This document shows positions 1 through 8,905 of a stretch of 64,000 nucleotides of DNA, piece by piece (within the stretch, counting starts at the first letter, position 1; every line of letters begins with the position of its first letter). Origin of the DNA: JBDHBD01 sp039586095 (GTDB lineage: Bacteria > Gemmatimonadota > Gemmatimonadetes > Palauibacterales > Palauibacteraceae). The notes under the pieces are model-generated. The model had not been told where the DNA came from, ran no database searches, and saw nothing but the letters and a program-made list of their open reading frames with translations. The position numbers were made by a program, and so were the translations under genes. The stretch is from positions 11,115-75,114 of the forward strand of contig JBDHLB010000001.1 in assembly GCA_039586095.1 (NCBI GenBank). The letters run 5' to 3'.

Positions 1-375
1 GTCGCACAGCTGCGGAGCGATGGCTTCTGCGTATGGCTGACTGACCGAGAGCGCGCGTGCCCGGTCGCGCACTCAGCCGGTCGAGGCTGGGCGTTCTTGC
101 TCTACCCCGAATCGCTGGCGCGCCGGTTCACCGATGGAATCGATTTCGCGTGGATTCTTCTCCTGACTCTGCCGATCGGCTTCTGGGGGCGCCGAGTCCG
201 GCCGTCGGCGGCGCTGGCTGCACCCGCCCTGGCAGCCAGCGTGCTCGTGCCCTTGCTCTTCGAGCAGGTAGGCTTCTCGGCCTGGGTGGCGGCGGCTCCC
301 ATCTCCGGTGCCCTCCTGGGCCTGTTGTTGTCGAAGAGCTCCAACGGGCAGAGCGCTGCCGGTCGCGTAGGATAG
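1..375 (+). CDS. C-terminal part of an unidentified membrane protein (5' end outside window)
   Basis: Frame 1 is open from the first base to a stop at 373-375, so this is the tail of a gene that begins outside the window; an internal TTG at 97 is not needed as a start. The visible 124 residues hold two or three hydrophobic stretches (around FAWILLLTLPIGFW, then a long Ala/Leu-rich segment ending SGALLGLLLS) separated by short Arg-rich loops, which suggests an inner-membrane protein. I do not recognise the family. The next gene lies on the opposite strand and converges on it, leaving 43 bases. Confidence 0.5.
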   Translation, partial: VAQLRSDGFCVWLTDRERACPVAHSAGRGWAFLLYPESLARRFTDGIDFAWILLLTLPIGFWGRRVRPSAALAAPALAASVLVPLLFEQVGFSAWVAAAPISGALLGLLLSKSSNGQSAAGRVG

Positions 376-418
376 CCGTGCGCTCGGCGGTCCGCTCTGC
401 CTTTCCGCAGTAGCTCCC

Positions 419-796
419 TCAGTAGCCGTAACGCCCATCTTCGTACGCGTAACCGCCCCGTAGCTCGAACGTCAGGATCTCTCTGACCCTTGGTCGGTGA
501 TCGTCGTAGATCCACAGCTCCACCAGGTACCGATCGAGCCGATTCAGTAGCCAGCCGCCGGGCGGGACACGCCACTCCAGGCGGTGGCATGACGCCACGT
601 GTCCCTGCCGGCCGGCCGGCACGCCGGGAAGCCAGATGCGGCAACGGCCGGGCGGCGGTACGTGACCGCGTGGAATGCCCAGCTCCGCCAGACTCGTCGG
701 CTCGTAAGGCTCGTGGTACGAGTGTTTTGCGAAGCCAACGGCGCAGCCGCTCAGCAGCGGCGCGATGAGCATGAGTCCCACCATTGCTCGCCTCAT
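419..796 (-). CDS. Small predicted lipoprotein, function unknown
   Basis: 125 residues. The chosen ATG at 794-796 gives a short basic n-region, a hydrophobic core and the lipobox LLSGC about 17 residues in, so the mature protein should be a membrane-anchored lipoprotein; the frame is open further upstream but that extension would bury the signal. The mature part is rich in Arg, Gly, Pro and Tyr and ends in a Gly/Tyr-rich tail (GGYAYEDGRYGY). No domain is recognised. It is transcribed divergently from the exporter at 937, with 140 bases between them. Confidence 0.6.
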   Translation of the reverse strand: MRRAMVGLMLIAPLLSGCAVGFAKHSYHEPYEPTSLAELGIPRGHVPPPGRCRIWLPGVPAGRQGHVASCHRLEWRVPPGGWLLNRLDRYLVELWIYDDHRPRVREILTFELRGGYAYEDGRYGY

Positions 797-936
797 GTTC
801 GCCTCCCGGTCCGGCGGTCCTCCTGGACCTTCGTCTCTCCTCGCCCCACCCAACCCCGTCAGAACGACGAATCGGAGCGACGGCTCGTCACGGAGCAGGG
901 TTCGACGACCGCGCGGGAGCTGGCTAACATTCCGGC

Positions 937-3627
937 GTGACCCTCGAAGCGCGCGCTGGAAAGGTGCTGGGCTGGTGGGCCGATTGGGTGCGACGGCGGG
1001 CGTGGCTCGTCGTGGCGCTCGCACTTCCCACGTTCGCCTGGCTCGGGTATTACGCCTTCACGAGTCTGGGCGTGAACACCGATACGGGCGGGATGATTTC
1101 CAACGACCTCCCGTGGCGGCAGGCGGAGCTCTCCTTCCAGCGCGCGTTCCCACAGTTGGAAGGCGAGATTCAGGTCCTCATCGAGGGCCAGACCCCGGAC
1201 CAGGTCGATGCCGTTCGCAGGGCGCTCGTCACCGAACTGGCGGCCGACTCCGTGCTGTTCGAGAGCGTCTACGTTCCGGGGGGCGGAGATTACTTCGAGC
1301 GCAACGCGCTTCTGTTCACCGACCAGGATGAGCTGGTCGAGCTCCGCGACAACATCGAGCGCTTCGCGCCGTCGATCCGCCGGCTCGAGCGGCGACCGCA
1401 CCTCGACGGGGCGCTCGCGGTCGTCGATTCAGCGATGCGGGAGGTCCGGGAGGGCGCAGACGTCAATGCCGCGCCTCTGATCGGTATCATTGCCGGCACG
1501 TTTTTCGCCCAGACCCGGCGGCAGCTCTTCCAGGTATCGTGGCAAGAGCTCATGCGAGGACGGCGAGCCACGCCAGCAGACCGTCGCCTGTTCTTCGCGG
1601 TCCGCCCCCACCTCGACTTCAGCGCCGGCTTCCCGGCGCGCCCGGCCATGGAGCGGATCAAGGAAGCGTTCGACGAGCTTCCGGTCGACATGCGGCGTGG
1701 AGCCCGCGTGAGGCTCACGGGCCGGCTGGTCATCGACCAGGAGGCGTTCGCGAGCGCCGCTGGCAGTACGACCCGGGCGGGCCTGCTGGCTCTGCTGTTC
1801 GTCACGATCACGCTGTACATCGGTCTGCGGTCCAAGCGTCTGCTGATCGCCTCGCTGATCACGTTGATGGCCGGACTGTGCGGGACGGCCGCCTTCGCCG
1901 CGTTCGCGGTCGGCGCCCTCAACATGATCTCGATCGCCTTTGCCGTTCTCTACATCGGGCTCGGCATCGATTACGCAATTCACTTTTGTCTCGGATATCG
2001 GGAGGGAGTGCGGCAAGGGCACGAGCACGCGACGGCGCTCCGGGACGTGGCCGAGAGAGTGGGAAGCTCCATTCTCCTGAGCGCGATCACGACGGCGTTC
2101 TGCTTCTACGCCTTCGTGCCCACGGACTTTGTGGGGCTGGCCGAGCTGGGGCTGATCTCCGGCACGGGCATGTTCATTAGCCTGTTTGCGACACTCACAC
2201 TTCTTCCGGCGCTGCTCTCGCTGTTCCCGCTCGATCCCGCGAAGCTCGCCGAAAAGGACGCCGTACGGTGGTCTCATCCGCTGCTCGCCGAGGGACGACT
2301 TGCCCAGCATGCGTGGTCTTTCCTCTACCGTCATCGGTATGTCGTGCTTGGAGGTGCGGCTGTGGCCGCCGGCGTGAGTCTGGCGCTCCTGCCCAGAGCA
2401 CGCTTCGACCATGACCACACGAACCTGAGCGACCCGGGCTCGGAGTCGATCCAGGTATATCGAGAGCTGCTCGCGGACACGACGGCGAGCACGCTCACAA
2501 TCGCGATCCTGGAGCCGGATGAGGAGGCCGCTCTTCGGACGGCGGATCGCCTGGAACGCCTTCCCGAGGTGCGAGCGGCTCTGACGCTTCACGATTTCGT
2601 GCCTGGGGACCAGGCGGGCAAGCGTGTCACGCTGGCTGAAATCGTGGAGCTGCTGGGTCCCGCTCCCGAGGCGCACGAGATCGAACCAGGGATTCGGTCG
2701 GCCGAAGCGCGACTCGAGGCTATCGAACGCTTTCAGGCCAGCCTGGCGGAGCACCTGTGGCACGGCGCCGACGAGTCCTCCGAGGTGGCGCATCAGGCTC
2801 ACTACGCGTTACGGAACTGGCGGCGGGAGCTGGACACCTGGCCTCCCTCCACGCGTGCGCAGGCGGTGGACGTGATCGAGGCCAACCTCGTCGGCACCTT
2901 GACGGAGGGTGTGCGTCTCTTTCGACGCGCGCTCGAGCCGTATGAGACTCTGGACATGAGCCGCATACCCCGGGATCTGCGGCAGCGCTGGCGGGGCGTG
3001 CACGGTGAGTGGCGCATAGAGGTGCTGCCGAGCGAGCCGCCGATCCTGAAGGCGCAGCAGGAAGCCTTTGCGGACGCCGTACATGGCGTGGCACCGCACG
3101 CGACCGGCGTGGCCGTGACGGATCTCGAAGCGGGACGAGTGGCCGTCAGCGCTTTCCGCTCCGCCCTGGTGTGGGCCACGATCGCCACAGCCGTGATCCT
3201 GCTCGTTCTGCTGCACAGCCCCCTCGCCATGGGTCTGATGCTCGTACCCCTGCTGCTGGCCGGCCTGCTGACGGGCGGTGCCTCGGTGCTGCTCGACCTG
3301 CCGTTCAACTTCGCGAACGTGATCACGCTGCCACTGCTGCTCGGAGTCGGAGTCGACAACGGGATTCACATGGTCCATCGGGCCCGAGTCGCACCGCCCT
3401 CGGATGGAAACATGGTGGGTACGAGCACGGCGCGAGCGGTCCTGTTCGCCACGTTGACCACCATGCTCAGCTTTGGAAATCTCGGCTTCGCCACCCATCG
3501 AGGGATGGCGACGATGGGTCAGATGCTCACGCTCGGAATGAGCGCGGTGCTCATCTGCACGTTGATCGTACTGCCGACGCTTCTGGCCCTGCTCCCGGAT
3601 GCGAACGAGGACTCAAGCGGCCGATAA
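937..3627 (+). CDS. MMPL/RND-family exporter, HpnN-like
   Basis: 896 residues with the duplicated architecture of MMPL/RND transporters: one TM helix near residue 20, a periplasmic domain, a multi-TM block around 275-430, another TM near 465, a second periplasmic domain and a second multi-TM block around 720-885. Each block has the motif with a conserved Asp in a helix (GLGIDYAIH and GVGVDNGIH), the usual site of proton coupling. Length and sequence style match HpnN, which moves hopanoids between membranes, but no hopanoid gene is in the window, so another lipid substrate is possible. The start is GTG at 937; there is no good alternative. Confidence 0.8.
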   Translation: MTLEARAGKVLGWWADWVRRRAWLVVALALPTFAWLGYYAFTSLGVNTDTGGMISNDLPWRQAELSFQRAFPQLEGEIQVLIEGQTPDQVDAVRRALVTELAADSVLFESVYVPGGGDYFERNALLFTDQDELVELRDNIERFAPSIRRLERRPHLDGALAVVDSAMREVREGADVNAAPLIGIIAGTFFAQTRRQLFQVSWQELMRGRRATPADRRLFFAVRPHLDFSAGFPARPAMERIKEAFDELPVDMRRGARVRLTGRLVIDQEAFASAAGSTTRAGLLALLFVTITLYIGLRSKRLLIASLITLMAGLCGTAAFAAFAVGALNMISIAFAVLYIGLGIDYAIHFCLGYREGVRQGHEHATALRDVAERVGSSILLSAITTAFCFYAFVPTDFVGLAELGLISGTGMFISLFATLTLLPALLSLFPLDPAKLAEKDAVRWSHPLLAEGRLAQHAWSFLYRHRYVVLGGAAVAAGVSLALLPRARFDHDHTNLSDPGSESIQVYRELLADTTASTLTIAILEPDEEAALRTADRLERLPEVRAALTLHDFVPGDQAGKRVTLAEIVELLGPAPEAHEIEPGIRSAEARLEAIERFQASLAEHLWHGADESSEVAHQAHYALRNWRRELDTWPPSTRAQAVDVIEANLVGTLTEGVRLFRRALEPYETLDMSRIPRDLRQRWRGVHGEWRIEVLPSEPPILKAQQEAFADAVHGVAPHATGVAVTDLEAGRVAVSAFRSALVWATIATAVILLVLLHSPLAMGLMLVPLLLAGLLTGGASVLLDLPFNFANVITLPLLLGVGVDNGIHMVHRARVAPPSDGNMVGTSTARAVLFATLTTMLSFGNLGFATHRGMATMGQMLTLGMSAVLICTLIVLPTLLALLPDANEDSSGR

Positions 3628-3716
3628 CGCGGACCGGCGTCATCGGAGACGGCTTCGAGGGGGAGCGGGTGTGACAGGACCCCTTCAGAGCCGCCGGGTG
3701 TGAGAGCGGAGGGGCG

Positions 3717-5912
3717 TCAGAAGCGGGGCGACACCGAGAGGACGAAGCTACGGGAGGCTCCGGGATTTCGCTCCTGGACGTCCACGTACTCGGCCTGGAA
3801 GAGGTTGGTGACCTTCCCCTGCACGTACACGCCCAGCACCTGGTAGCCAGCTCGGACGTCGACCACGGTGATGTCATCACGTGGATCGAACGGGAAGGCG
3901 AGCACCTCCTCGACCCGTGAGCGGAATCTGACGTCCACCGCCACGGCTCGCTTCAATCCCCACAGCGTCCCGGTGACGTTGTGTCGCGATCGATACTGCA
4001 GGGCCTTCCCCGTATCCTTGTTCTCGGAATCCAGGAACAGGTACGAGACGTCCAGACCCAGCATGTTCGGAACGATTCCGAACTTCGCGCCCATGTCCAA
4101 TCCCGTCACACGAGCGTCCGCTACGTTTCGGAACTGGAACAGGAAGAGCTCTCCTGGCACCGTGCTCGGCTCGATCAGATCGTTGTACTCGCTGTGGAAC
4201 ACGGCGGCGTCGAGCCACAGCCAGGGGAAGGGGTTCGCGGTCAAACCGACCTCGCCCGCCCACGCCGTCTCACCTTTCAGCTCCAGGTTGGGGATCACCC
4301 GAAAGCCGAACTGTACCGTTTCGGTAAACTGTTCGGACGGCGTGGGCGCCCGGTAACCCCGGCTGACGGACGTCCGCAGACTGAGTCCCTCCGTCGGTCT
4401 GTACACGAAGCCCATCTTCGGGCTCAAATTGAGCTCCGCATCCGTCTCGTTCGTCGAGTGATAATCCAGGCGCAGGCCGATTGAACCCCGGACGTTGTCC
4501 GAGATCTTGATCTCGTCCTGCGCGTACGTCGCCAGGTCCCATAGCAATGGGTCACCGACGAGGCTCGAGGTGACCGTCGTGGCGGCCGCCTCGCCGCCAA
4601 AGGTGAGACCGTGCCGCGCCGCCGGGTTCGTCGACAGCTGGACGTCGGTCGCGTACCGCGTCGAGCGGTGGAAGTCGTCGCTGTCGTGGAAGTGATTCTG
4701 AACCTTCGTGTAGTAGATGTGCGGTTTGACCTGGAGAAGAAGCGACTGCGTATTGATCGGGCTGGCTGTCAGGCCGAGCACCAGGTCGTCGTCACGCTTC
4801 CAGTCGCCCAGCTCGACGGGATCAACCTCCAGTGGCCGGTCTTCCGAGAGCCAGTCGAAGAACTCGTCCTGATCTTCGCGCGAGAACAGGATGAACGCTT
4901 CGACGGGACGGTCGGAAGTCCGACCGAACACCGTCTTCGCGCGGAGCCCCCACCGCTCGAAGTTGCCGTTCTGGCGGAATCCGTCCGAGCTCTCCCAGCC
5001 GGCGAACAGCGTGGCACCCACGTTACCGAGCCAGCGCGAGTGCTGAAGCTTCACGCCCTGCATGCTCAGGGTTTCGTCCGTGAACTTGAATTGAGAGGGC
5101 GTGTCGAACTGTCCGTAATGGAGGCGGGCCTTCGTCTCCGGCTCGTCGGGCGGCCGTCCCGTGAGCACGTTGACCACGCCCCCCAGCGCGTTTGTGCCGA
5201 ACAGGGTGGAGTGGGGTCCCTTGATGATCTCGATCCGGTCGACATCCAGAACGGGCAGGGTGGCGAAATCGATCGCGCCGCTGACGCCGGCCAGCATGCG
5301 ATGGCCGTCCAACAGCATGAGAACCCGGCTGCCCACACCCCGGGCCAGACCCGTCGAACCCCGGATATCCATCTGGCCAGCGTTGAAGACCACCCCCTGA
5401 GCGAAAGGCAGCGCTTCATCGAGCGTAGTCACGTTGCGCTCGAAGATCTCCCTGCTGGTGAGCACGGCGACGCTGACCGGAGCTTCTCCCGGGCTCTCCG
5501 ACCTCCGACTGGCCGTCACGATCAGGCCGGGCACCTCGATGATCGTCTTGGTGACCGGCACTTCAATGCGCGTTTGCTGACCCGCCACGACCTCGATTGC
5601 GGGACGCTCGACGATCTCGTAGCCGTAGACGATCACCTGCACCGTGTAGCGGCCTGGAAGGAGCTCGTCGAGGCGGAAGATTCCCTGTTCGTTCGTGAGC
5701 GCACTCAGCGTGGAGCCGCTCAACAGGATGGTGGCGCCGCTGATCGGGCTGCCGTCCTCCGCATCTACGACGACTCCGGTAAGCGCACCCGTCGCCTCCT
5801 GGGCCACGGCCACCGGGGATCCCGCGATGGCGCAGAACGACAGAAGCGACGCGGCGACCCGCGCTCGTATGAACCGGTCAGGAGCTGTCGGCGGTCCCAC
5901 GAATCGTCTCAT
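3717..5912 (-). CDS. TonB-dependent outer-membrane receptor with carboxypeptidase-regulatory-like domain
   Basis: 731 residues. An N-terminal export signal ends near AVAQ; then comes a beta-sandwich repeat of the carboxypeptidase-regulatory type (GVVVDAEDGSPISGA..., about residues 40-125), a plug domain (about 130-255, with DIRGSTGLARG and GTNALGGVVNVLTG), and a 22-strand-type barrel that ends in Phe, as outer-membrane barrels do. Such receptors import ligands bound by TonB energy; the ligand cannot be read here. It follows a lipoprotein gene by 12 bases on the same strand, so the two are probably one operon and may work together at the cell surface. Confidence 0.88.
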   Translation of the reverse strand: MRRFVGPPTAPDRFIRARVAASLLSFCAIAGSPVAVAQEATGALTGVVVDAEDGSPISGATILLSGSTLSALTNEQGIFRLDELLPGRYTVQVIVYGYEIVERPAIEVVAGQQTRIEVPVTKTIIEVPGLIVTASRRSESPGEAPVSVAVLTSREIFERNVTTLDEALPFAQGVVFNAGQMDIRGSTGLARGVGSRVLMLLDGHRMLAGVSGAIDFATLPVLDVDRIEIIKGPHSTLFGTNALGGVVNVLTGRPPDEPETKARLHYGQFDTPSQFKFTDETLSMQGVKLQHSRWLGNVGATLFAGWESSDGFRQNGNFERWGLRAKTVFGRTSDRPVEAFILFSREDQDEFFDWLSEDRPLEVDPVELGDWKRDDDLVLGLTASPINTQSLLLQVKPHIYYTKVQNHFHDSDDFHRSTRYATDVQLSTNPAARHGLTFGGEAAATTVTSSLVGDPLLWDLATYAQDEIKISDNVRGSIGLRLDYHSTNETDAELNLSPKMGFVYRPTEGLSLRTSVSRGYRAPTPSEQFTETVQFGFRVIPNLELKGETAWAGEVGLTANPFPWLWLDAAVFHSEYNDLIEPSTVPGELFLFQFRNVADARVTGLDMGAKFGIVPNMLGLDVSYLFLDSENKDTGKALQYRSRHNVTGTLWGLKRAVAVDVRFRSRVEEVLAFPFDPRDDITVVDVRAGYQVLGVYVQGKVTNLFQAEYVDVQERNPGASRSFVLSVSPRF

Positions 5913-5924
5913 TGGAGCCCGCTT

Positions 5925-6347
5925 CTACTGTCGCAGCCAGACGTTCTCCGTCTCCACGATCCCGACGATGCTCACCGTGAACGTATTGCCTACCAGGGTC
6001 CAAGTGCCCTGCACGTCGGGTTGGCCGGTGGCCGAGTTCTGGGACCACGTCCCGTCGTCGAACGCCTGGTAGGTTCCGTTGTCGTTGACGTCCTCCTGGG
6101 GGAACACGTCCGGCCAGTCGATGGTGACCGTGTACGTGGTCGCGGTGAGGACCAGCTCCCCAATGGTACCATCTACAGGCTGTCCTCCCACCGAGATGCT
6201 CTGCAACACGTAGGTGCCCGAAAGGTCGACGGGCTGCGGCCCGACCGGTCCACCGCCATCGTCGTCGCCGCAGGCGGCCAGCACGCCCATAGTGAGAAAC
6301 ACCGCCGCCAAAAGTCGAGAACCTCGAAGCACCGTACCCATGCGCAT
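5925..6347 (-). CDS. Small predicted lipoprotein upstream of the TonB receptor
   Basis: 140 residues. The signal has a hydrophobic core and the lipobox VLAAC followed by an acidic DDDGGG linker. The mature part is a compact beta-rich sequence (SGTYVLQSISVGGQPV ... GTWTLVGNTFTVSI) that resembles lipocalin-like lipoproteins, although I cannot assign a family with certainty. The ATG at 6345-6347 was chosen because it keeps a normal-length signal; 6341 and 6362 are also possible. It is 12 bases ahead of the receptor gene, so a surface partner role is plausible but inferred. Confidence 0.65.
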   Translation of the reverse strand: MRMGTVLRGSRLLAAVFLTMGVLAACGDDDGGGPVGPQPVDLSGTYVLQSISVGGQPVDGTIGELVLTATTYTVTIDWPDVFPQEDVNDNGTYQAFDDGTWSQNSATGQPDVQGTWTLVGNTFTVSIVGIVETENVWLRQ

Positions 6348-6459
6348 GACCCACCCCTCCACTGTACGCGTCCGTGAAAAAATCCCGGATAACTCTAAGC
6401 TACAACAGGCCTCATCGCCATTTCACGGCCGCGATCGCTCCCTCGACAGGAGCCACGGA

Positions 6460-8850
6460 TCAATCTTCGTCGTCTCGCGGCGGCTCCTCATCCCGCCTTA
6501 GCAGGTCATGCAGGTCCTCGCGCTGAAGCTCGCCGCCGAACAGGGTCGCGTTCGTCGTCACCAGATCCGAGACGACGTCCTGGAGGGGGCGCGACGCCTT
6601 TGCCTGCTGACGCGCGCTGAGGTCCCCGATGAAGGGCCATAACCTGACGCGAACGTCCTCGGGCAGACAGTGCTCCAGGTACTCGAGCGCGAGGCTGTTC
6701 AAGCTCAGATCGTCCGCCGCGACCCCCCGAAACGCCGCTCGCACGGCCTCTGGATCGAGAACCAGCGACAGCAGGCGGAACGTGTGCTCGAGACTGAGCG
6801 ACCCTCGCGCACCCATCTCCCGCGCCACCAGGCCGTCCTCCGTGGGTCCGACGTCGTCGAGCAAACGCTGTAGCTCCCACACGGGTCGTTCCCGTCCGAC
6901 TTCGCGTCTAACGGCATCCCAGACCAATTCGGGCCAATCTCGATGCGACAGGGCCCGCCCCCTGCGCCGCCGCTCCATCAGCCCGATCGCACAGCGATAT
7001 CTCACCTCGAAACGAGGCGCCGTAAGAGCGTCGAGGAGTGCGTCATCCGCCGCCGGGCTCTCGTACTTGGCCAGGATGGGCGGAATGCGCCGCCGGATGG
7101 TGAAATCCGTATCCGCGTCCCGCACGAGCTCGGAGAGATGTGGAAGGGCGAGCTCTTCCATACCGACGAGCCGCACGGTCACGTCCGTGACCAGACGCTC
7201 CCGGGCCAGGAGTCGAACGAGGGCGGGAACGTGCTCCCGGGTCGGGAGCCGCAGGAGCTCGAGTCCGCGCCGCACGTCGGCTTCCCGGGGCGCGTGCAGA
7301 AGATCCATCGGATCCGGACGATCCTCGCCCGGTGGCGATGACGATTCGGAGTCTGTCGTTTCTGCGACCGGGGTGTCGGCGGAAGCGTCCTGCGACAGGG
7401 CCTCTATCTCTGCCTCCGCCTCCAGTGGCGCAGCCATTGACAGCAAGGCGGAGGCGCGTGCGCCTCCGCTCTCCAGCTCGATCGTCGGGGTGGCCACCCC
7501 GCTCTGCTCCAGCACGGGTCGCAGGTCCAGACGGGTGAAGCTGGCACTCAGCAGGTCTCGCTGATCGGTGCGTGCCTCGATCGCCTCGCCGCCTCTACGC
7601 AGCTGGTCGGTGACGGTGGACACGTACGTGCGACCGGTGAAGCGGCTGAGGTACAGGAACAGCCCCGCCAGGCCGATCACGAAGACCGACAGGAAGTGCG
7701 ACGGAAAGCCCGGCAGGGTGACCCACAGGAAGACGATCCCTGCCCCGACGCCTTCGCCCAGGGCATCAACCACCGAATCGATGAACGTCTTGGTCTTCCG
7801 GCGAAGGGCTGCCGGAATGGGCACGTACAGGACTTCCAGACCCGAGCGATGAAGCGATTTGCGGAGCGAATTGTCGGCCCCGCGGACGATTGTGGCGAGA
7901 GCCAGGCTGGGAAGGATCAGGAGCCCGGCGGAGCCCAGCAACAGCATGATGGGAAGCACGCTCAGGGTCACGCCGATCCCTGCCGAAGCCATGACGCGTG
8001 ATGCGACGAACACCTGCAGCACGAGAGCGACCGCTCCGGTCCACCCGTAGAAGGCGCCGAAGAAGCCCGCGAGTGACTCTCGCGAGCTCAGTGTCCCCTG
8101 GGCCAAATCCTTGAACTGGTAGTCGACCAGCGTGCTTGCCACCGTCGCGGTAAACACGACAAGCGCTACGGTCCGCAGGTGGCGCGTCTTCCACACGAGA
8201 CCCAGCCCCTCTCGAGCCGAGGCCATGCCCCCCTCCGCCCTTCGTGCTTCCGATATGACCGGCGGAGGCAGCAGATACTCGATCGCGAGGAACAGAGCGA
8301 GAATGAGGATCAGGCCGGGGATGATCTCGCTCACAACCAGGCGATCGCTCAGCGCGGCGAGAAGGTTCCCGCTGACCATGGCGCCCAGGGTTCCGCCCGC
8401 TCCAATCAGACCGAACAGACGCTTGGCGCCGCGGACGGCGAACAACTCGGCGGTCACCAGCCAGAAGCCCGAGGTTAGGAGCAGCGTCCCGAGGGCCAGC
8501 CACAGATAGAACACGACCACGGCTGCCTGAACCGTGGATACGATCGGCCACAGAGCGGCGATCCCCACTGCGAGAACGACGAGCAGCGCCTTCAGTACGG
8601 TCCGCGGGTCGCGACCCGCCAGCAGCCGAGCGAAGAGCGCCACGACGGGAAGGCTGAACAGGGCCACGGCGGCCGTGATGTACGGGAGCGTCTCGACCGG
8701 AAACGTCGTGAGGTAGAGGGCTTCGCGGAGCGCGCGGCCCAGAACGAGAAAAGAAAGAACGAGGAAAGCACCACAGAACGAAAGGACCACGGTGCGCACC
8801 TCGTGGGGCCGGATGTTCAGCCACTCGGCGAGCCTCTCGAAAGGACTCAA
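6460..8850 (-). CDS. Npt1/Npt2-type (ADP/ATP translocase-like) membrane transporter with C-terminal HEAT-like domain
   Basis: 796 residues. Residues about 20-430 form about 12 TM helices in the MFS-related fold of nucleotide transporters (ATP/ADP antiporter family), including GAGGTLGAMVSGNLLAAL in the middle of the first half. From about 470 a soluble, Ala/Leu/Arg-rich helical part follows an acidic Ser/Pro linker; its repeated helical pairs (for example PTREHVPALVRLLARE) look like HEAT repeats. Free-living bacteria carry such fusions, where nucleotide exchange is not proven. The gene lies 55 bases after a membrane Ser/Thr kinase on the same strand, so phosphorylation control of the HEAT part is a reasonable inference. 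Confidence 0.75.
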   Translation of the reverse strand: MSPFERLAEWLNIRPHEVRTVVLSFCGAFLVLSFLVLGRALREALYLTTFPVETLPYITAAVALFSLPVVALFARLLAGRDPRTVLKALLVVLAVGIAALWPIVSTVQAAVVVFYLWLALGTLLLTSGFWLVTAELFAVRGAKRLFGLIGAGGTLGAMVSGNLLAALSDRLVVSEIIPGLILILALFLAIEYLLPPPVISEARRAEGGMASAREGLGLVWKTRHLRTVALVVFTATVASTLVDYQFKDLAQGTLSSRESLAGFFGAFYGWTGAVALVLQVFVASRVMASAGIGVTLSVLPIMLLLGSAGLLILPSLALATIVRGADNSLRKSLHRSGLEVLYVPIPAALRRKTKTFIDSVVDALGEGVGAGIVFLWVTLPGFPSHFLSVFVIGLAGLFLYLSRFTGRTYVSTVTDQLRRGGEAIEARTDQRDLLSASFTRLDLRPVLEQSGVATPTIELESGGARASALLSMAAPLEAEAEIEALSQDASADTPVAETTDSESSSPPGEDRPDPMDLLHAPREADVRRGLELLRLPTREHVPALVRLLARERLVTDVTVRLVGMEELALPHLSELVRDADTDFTIRRRIPPILAKYESPAADDALLDALTAPRFEVRYRCAIGLMERRRRGRALSHRDWPELVWDAVRREVGRERPVWELQRLLDDVGPTEDGLVAREMGARGSLSLEHTFRLLSLVLDPEAVRAAFRGVAADDLSLNSLALEYLEHCLPEDVRVRLWPFIGDLSARQQAKASRPLQDVVSDLVTTNATLFGGELQREDLHDLLRRDEEPPRDDED

Positions 8851-8905
8851 TGCCGCATCCGCTCCTCGAAATGTGCCTCGGGGGCGCCAACGCGCCCTTC
8901 AGGGC

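Noticed and set aside
4611..6377. 588-codon open frame on the + strand opposite the TonB receptor and lipoprotein
   Set aside because: It is the mirror of two well-supported genes and shows no domain, signal or ribosome site; long antisense frames are common in GC-rich DNA.
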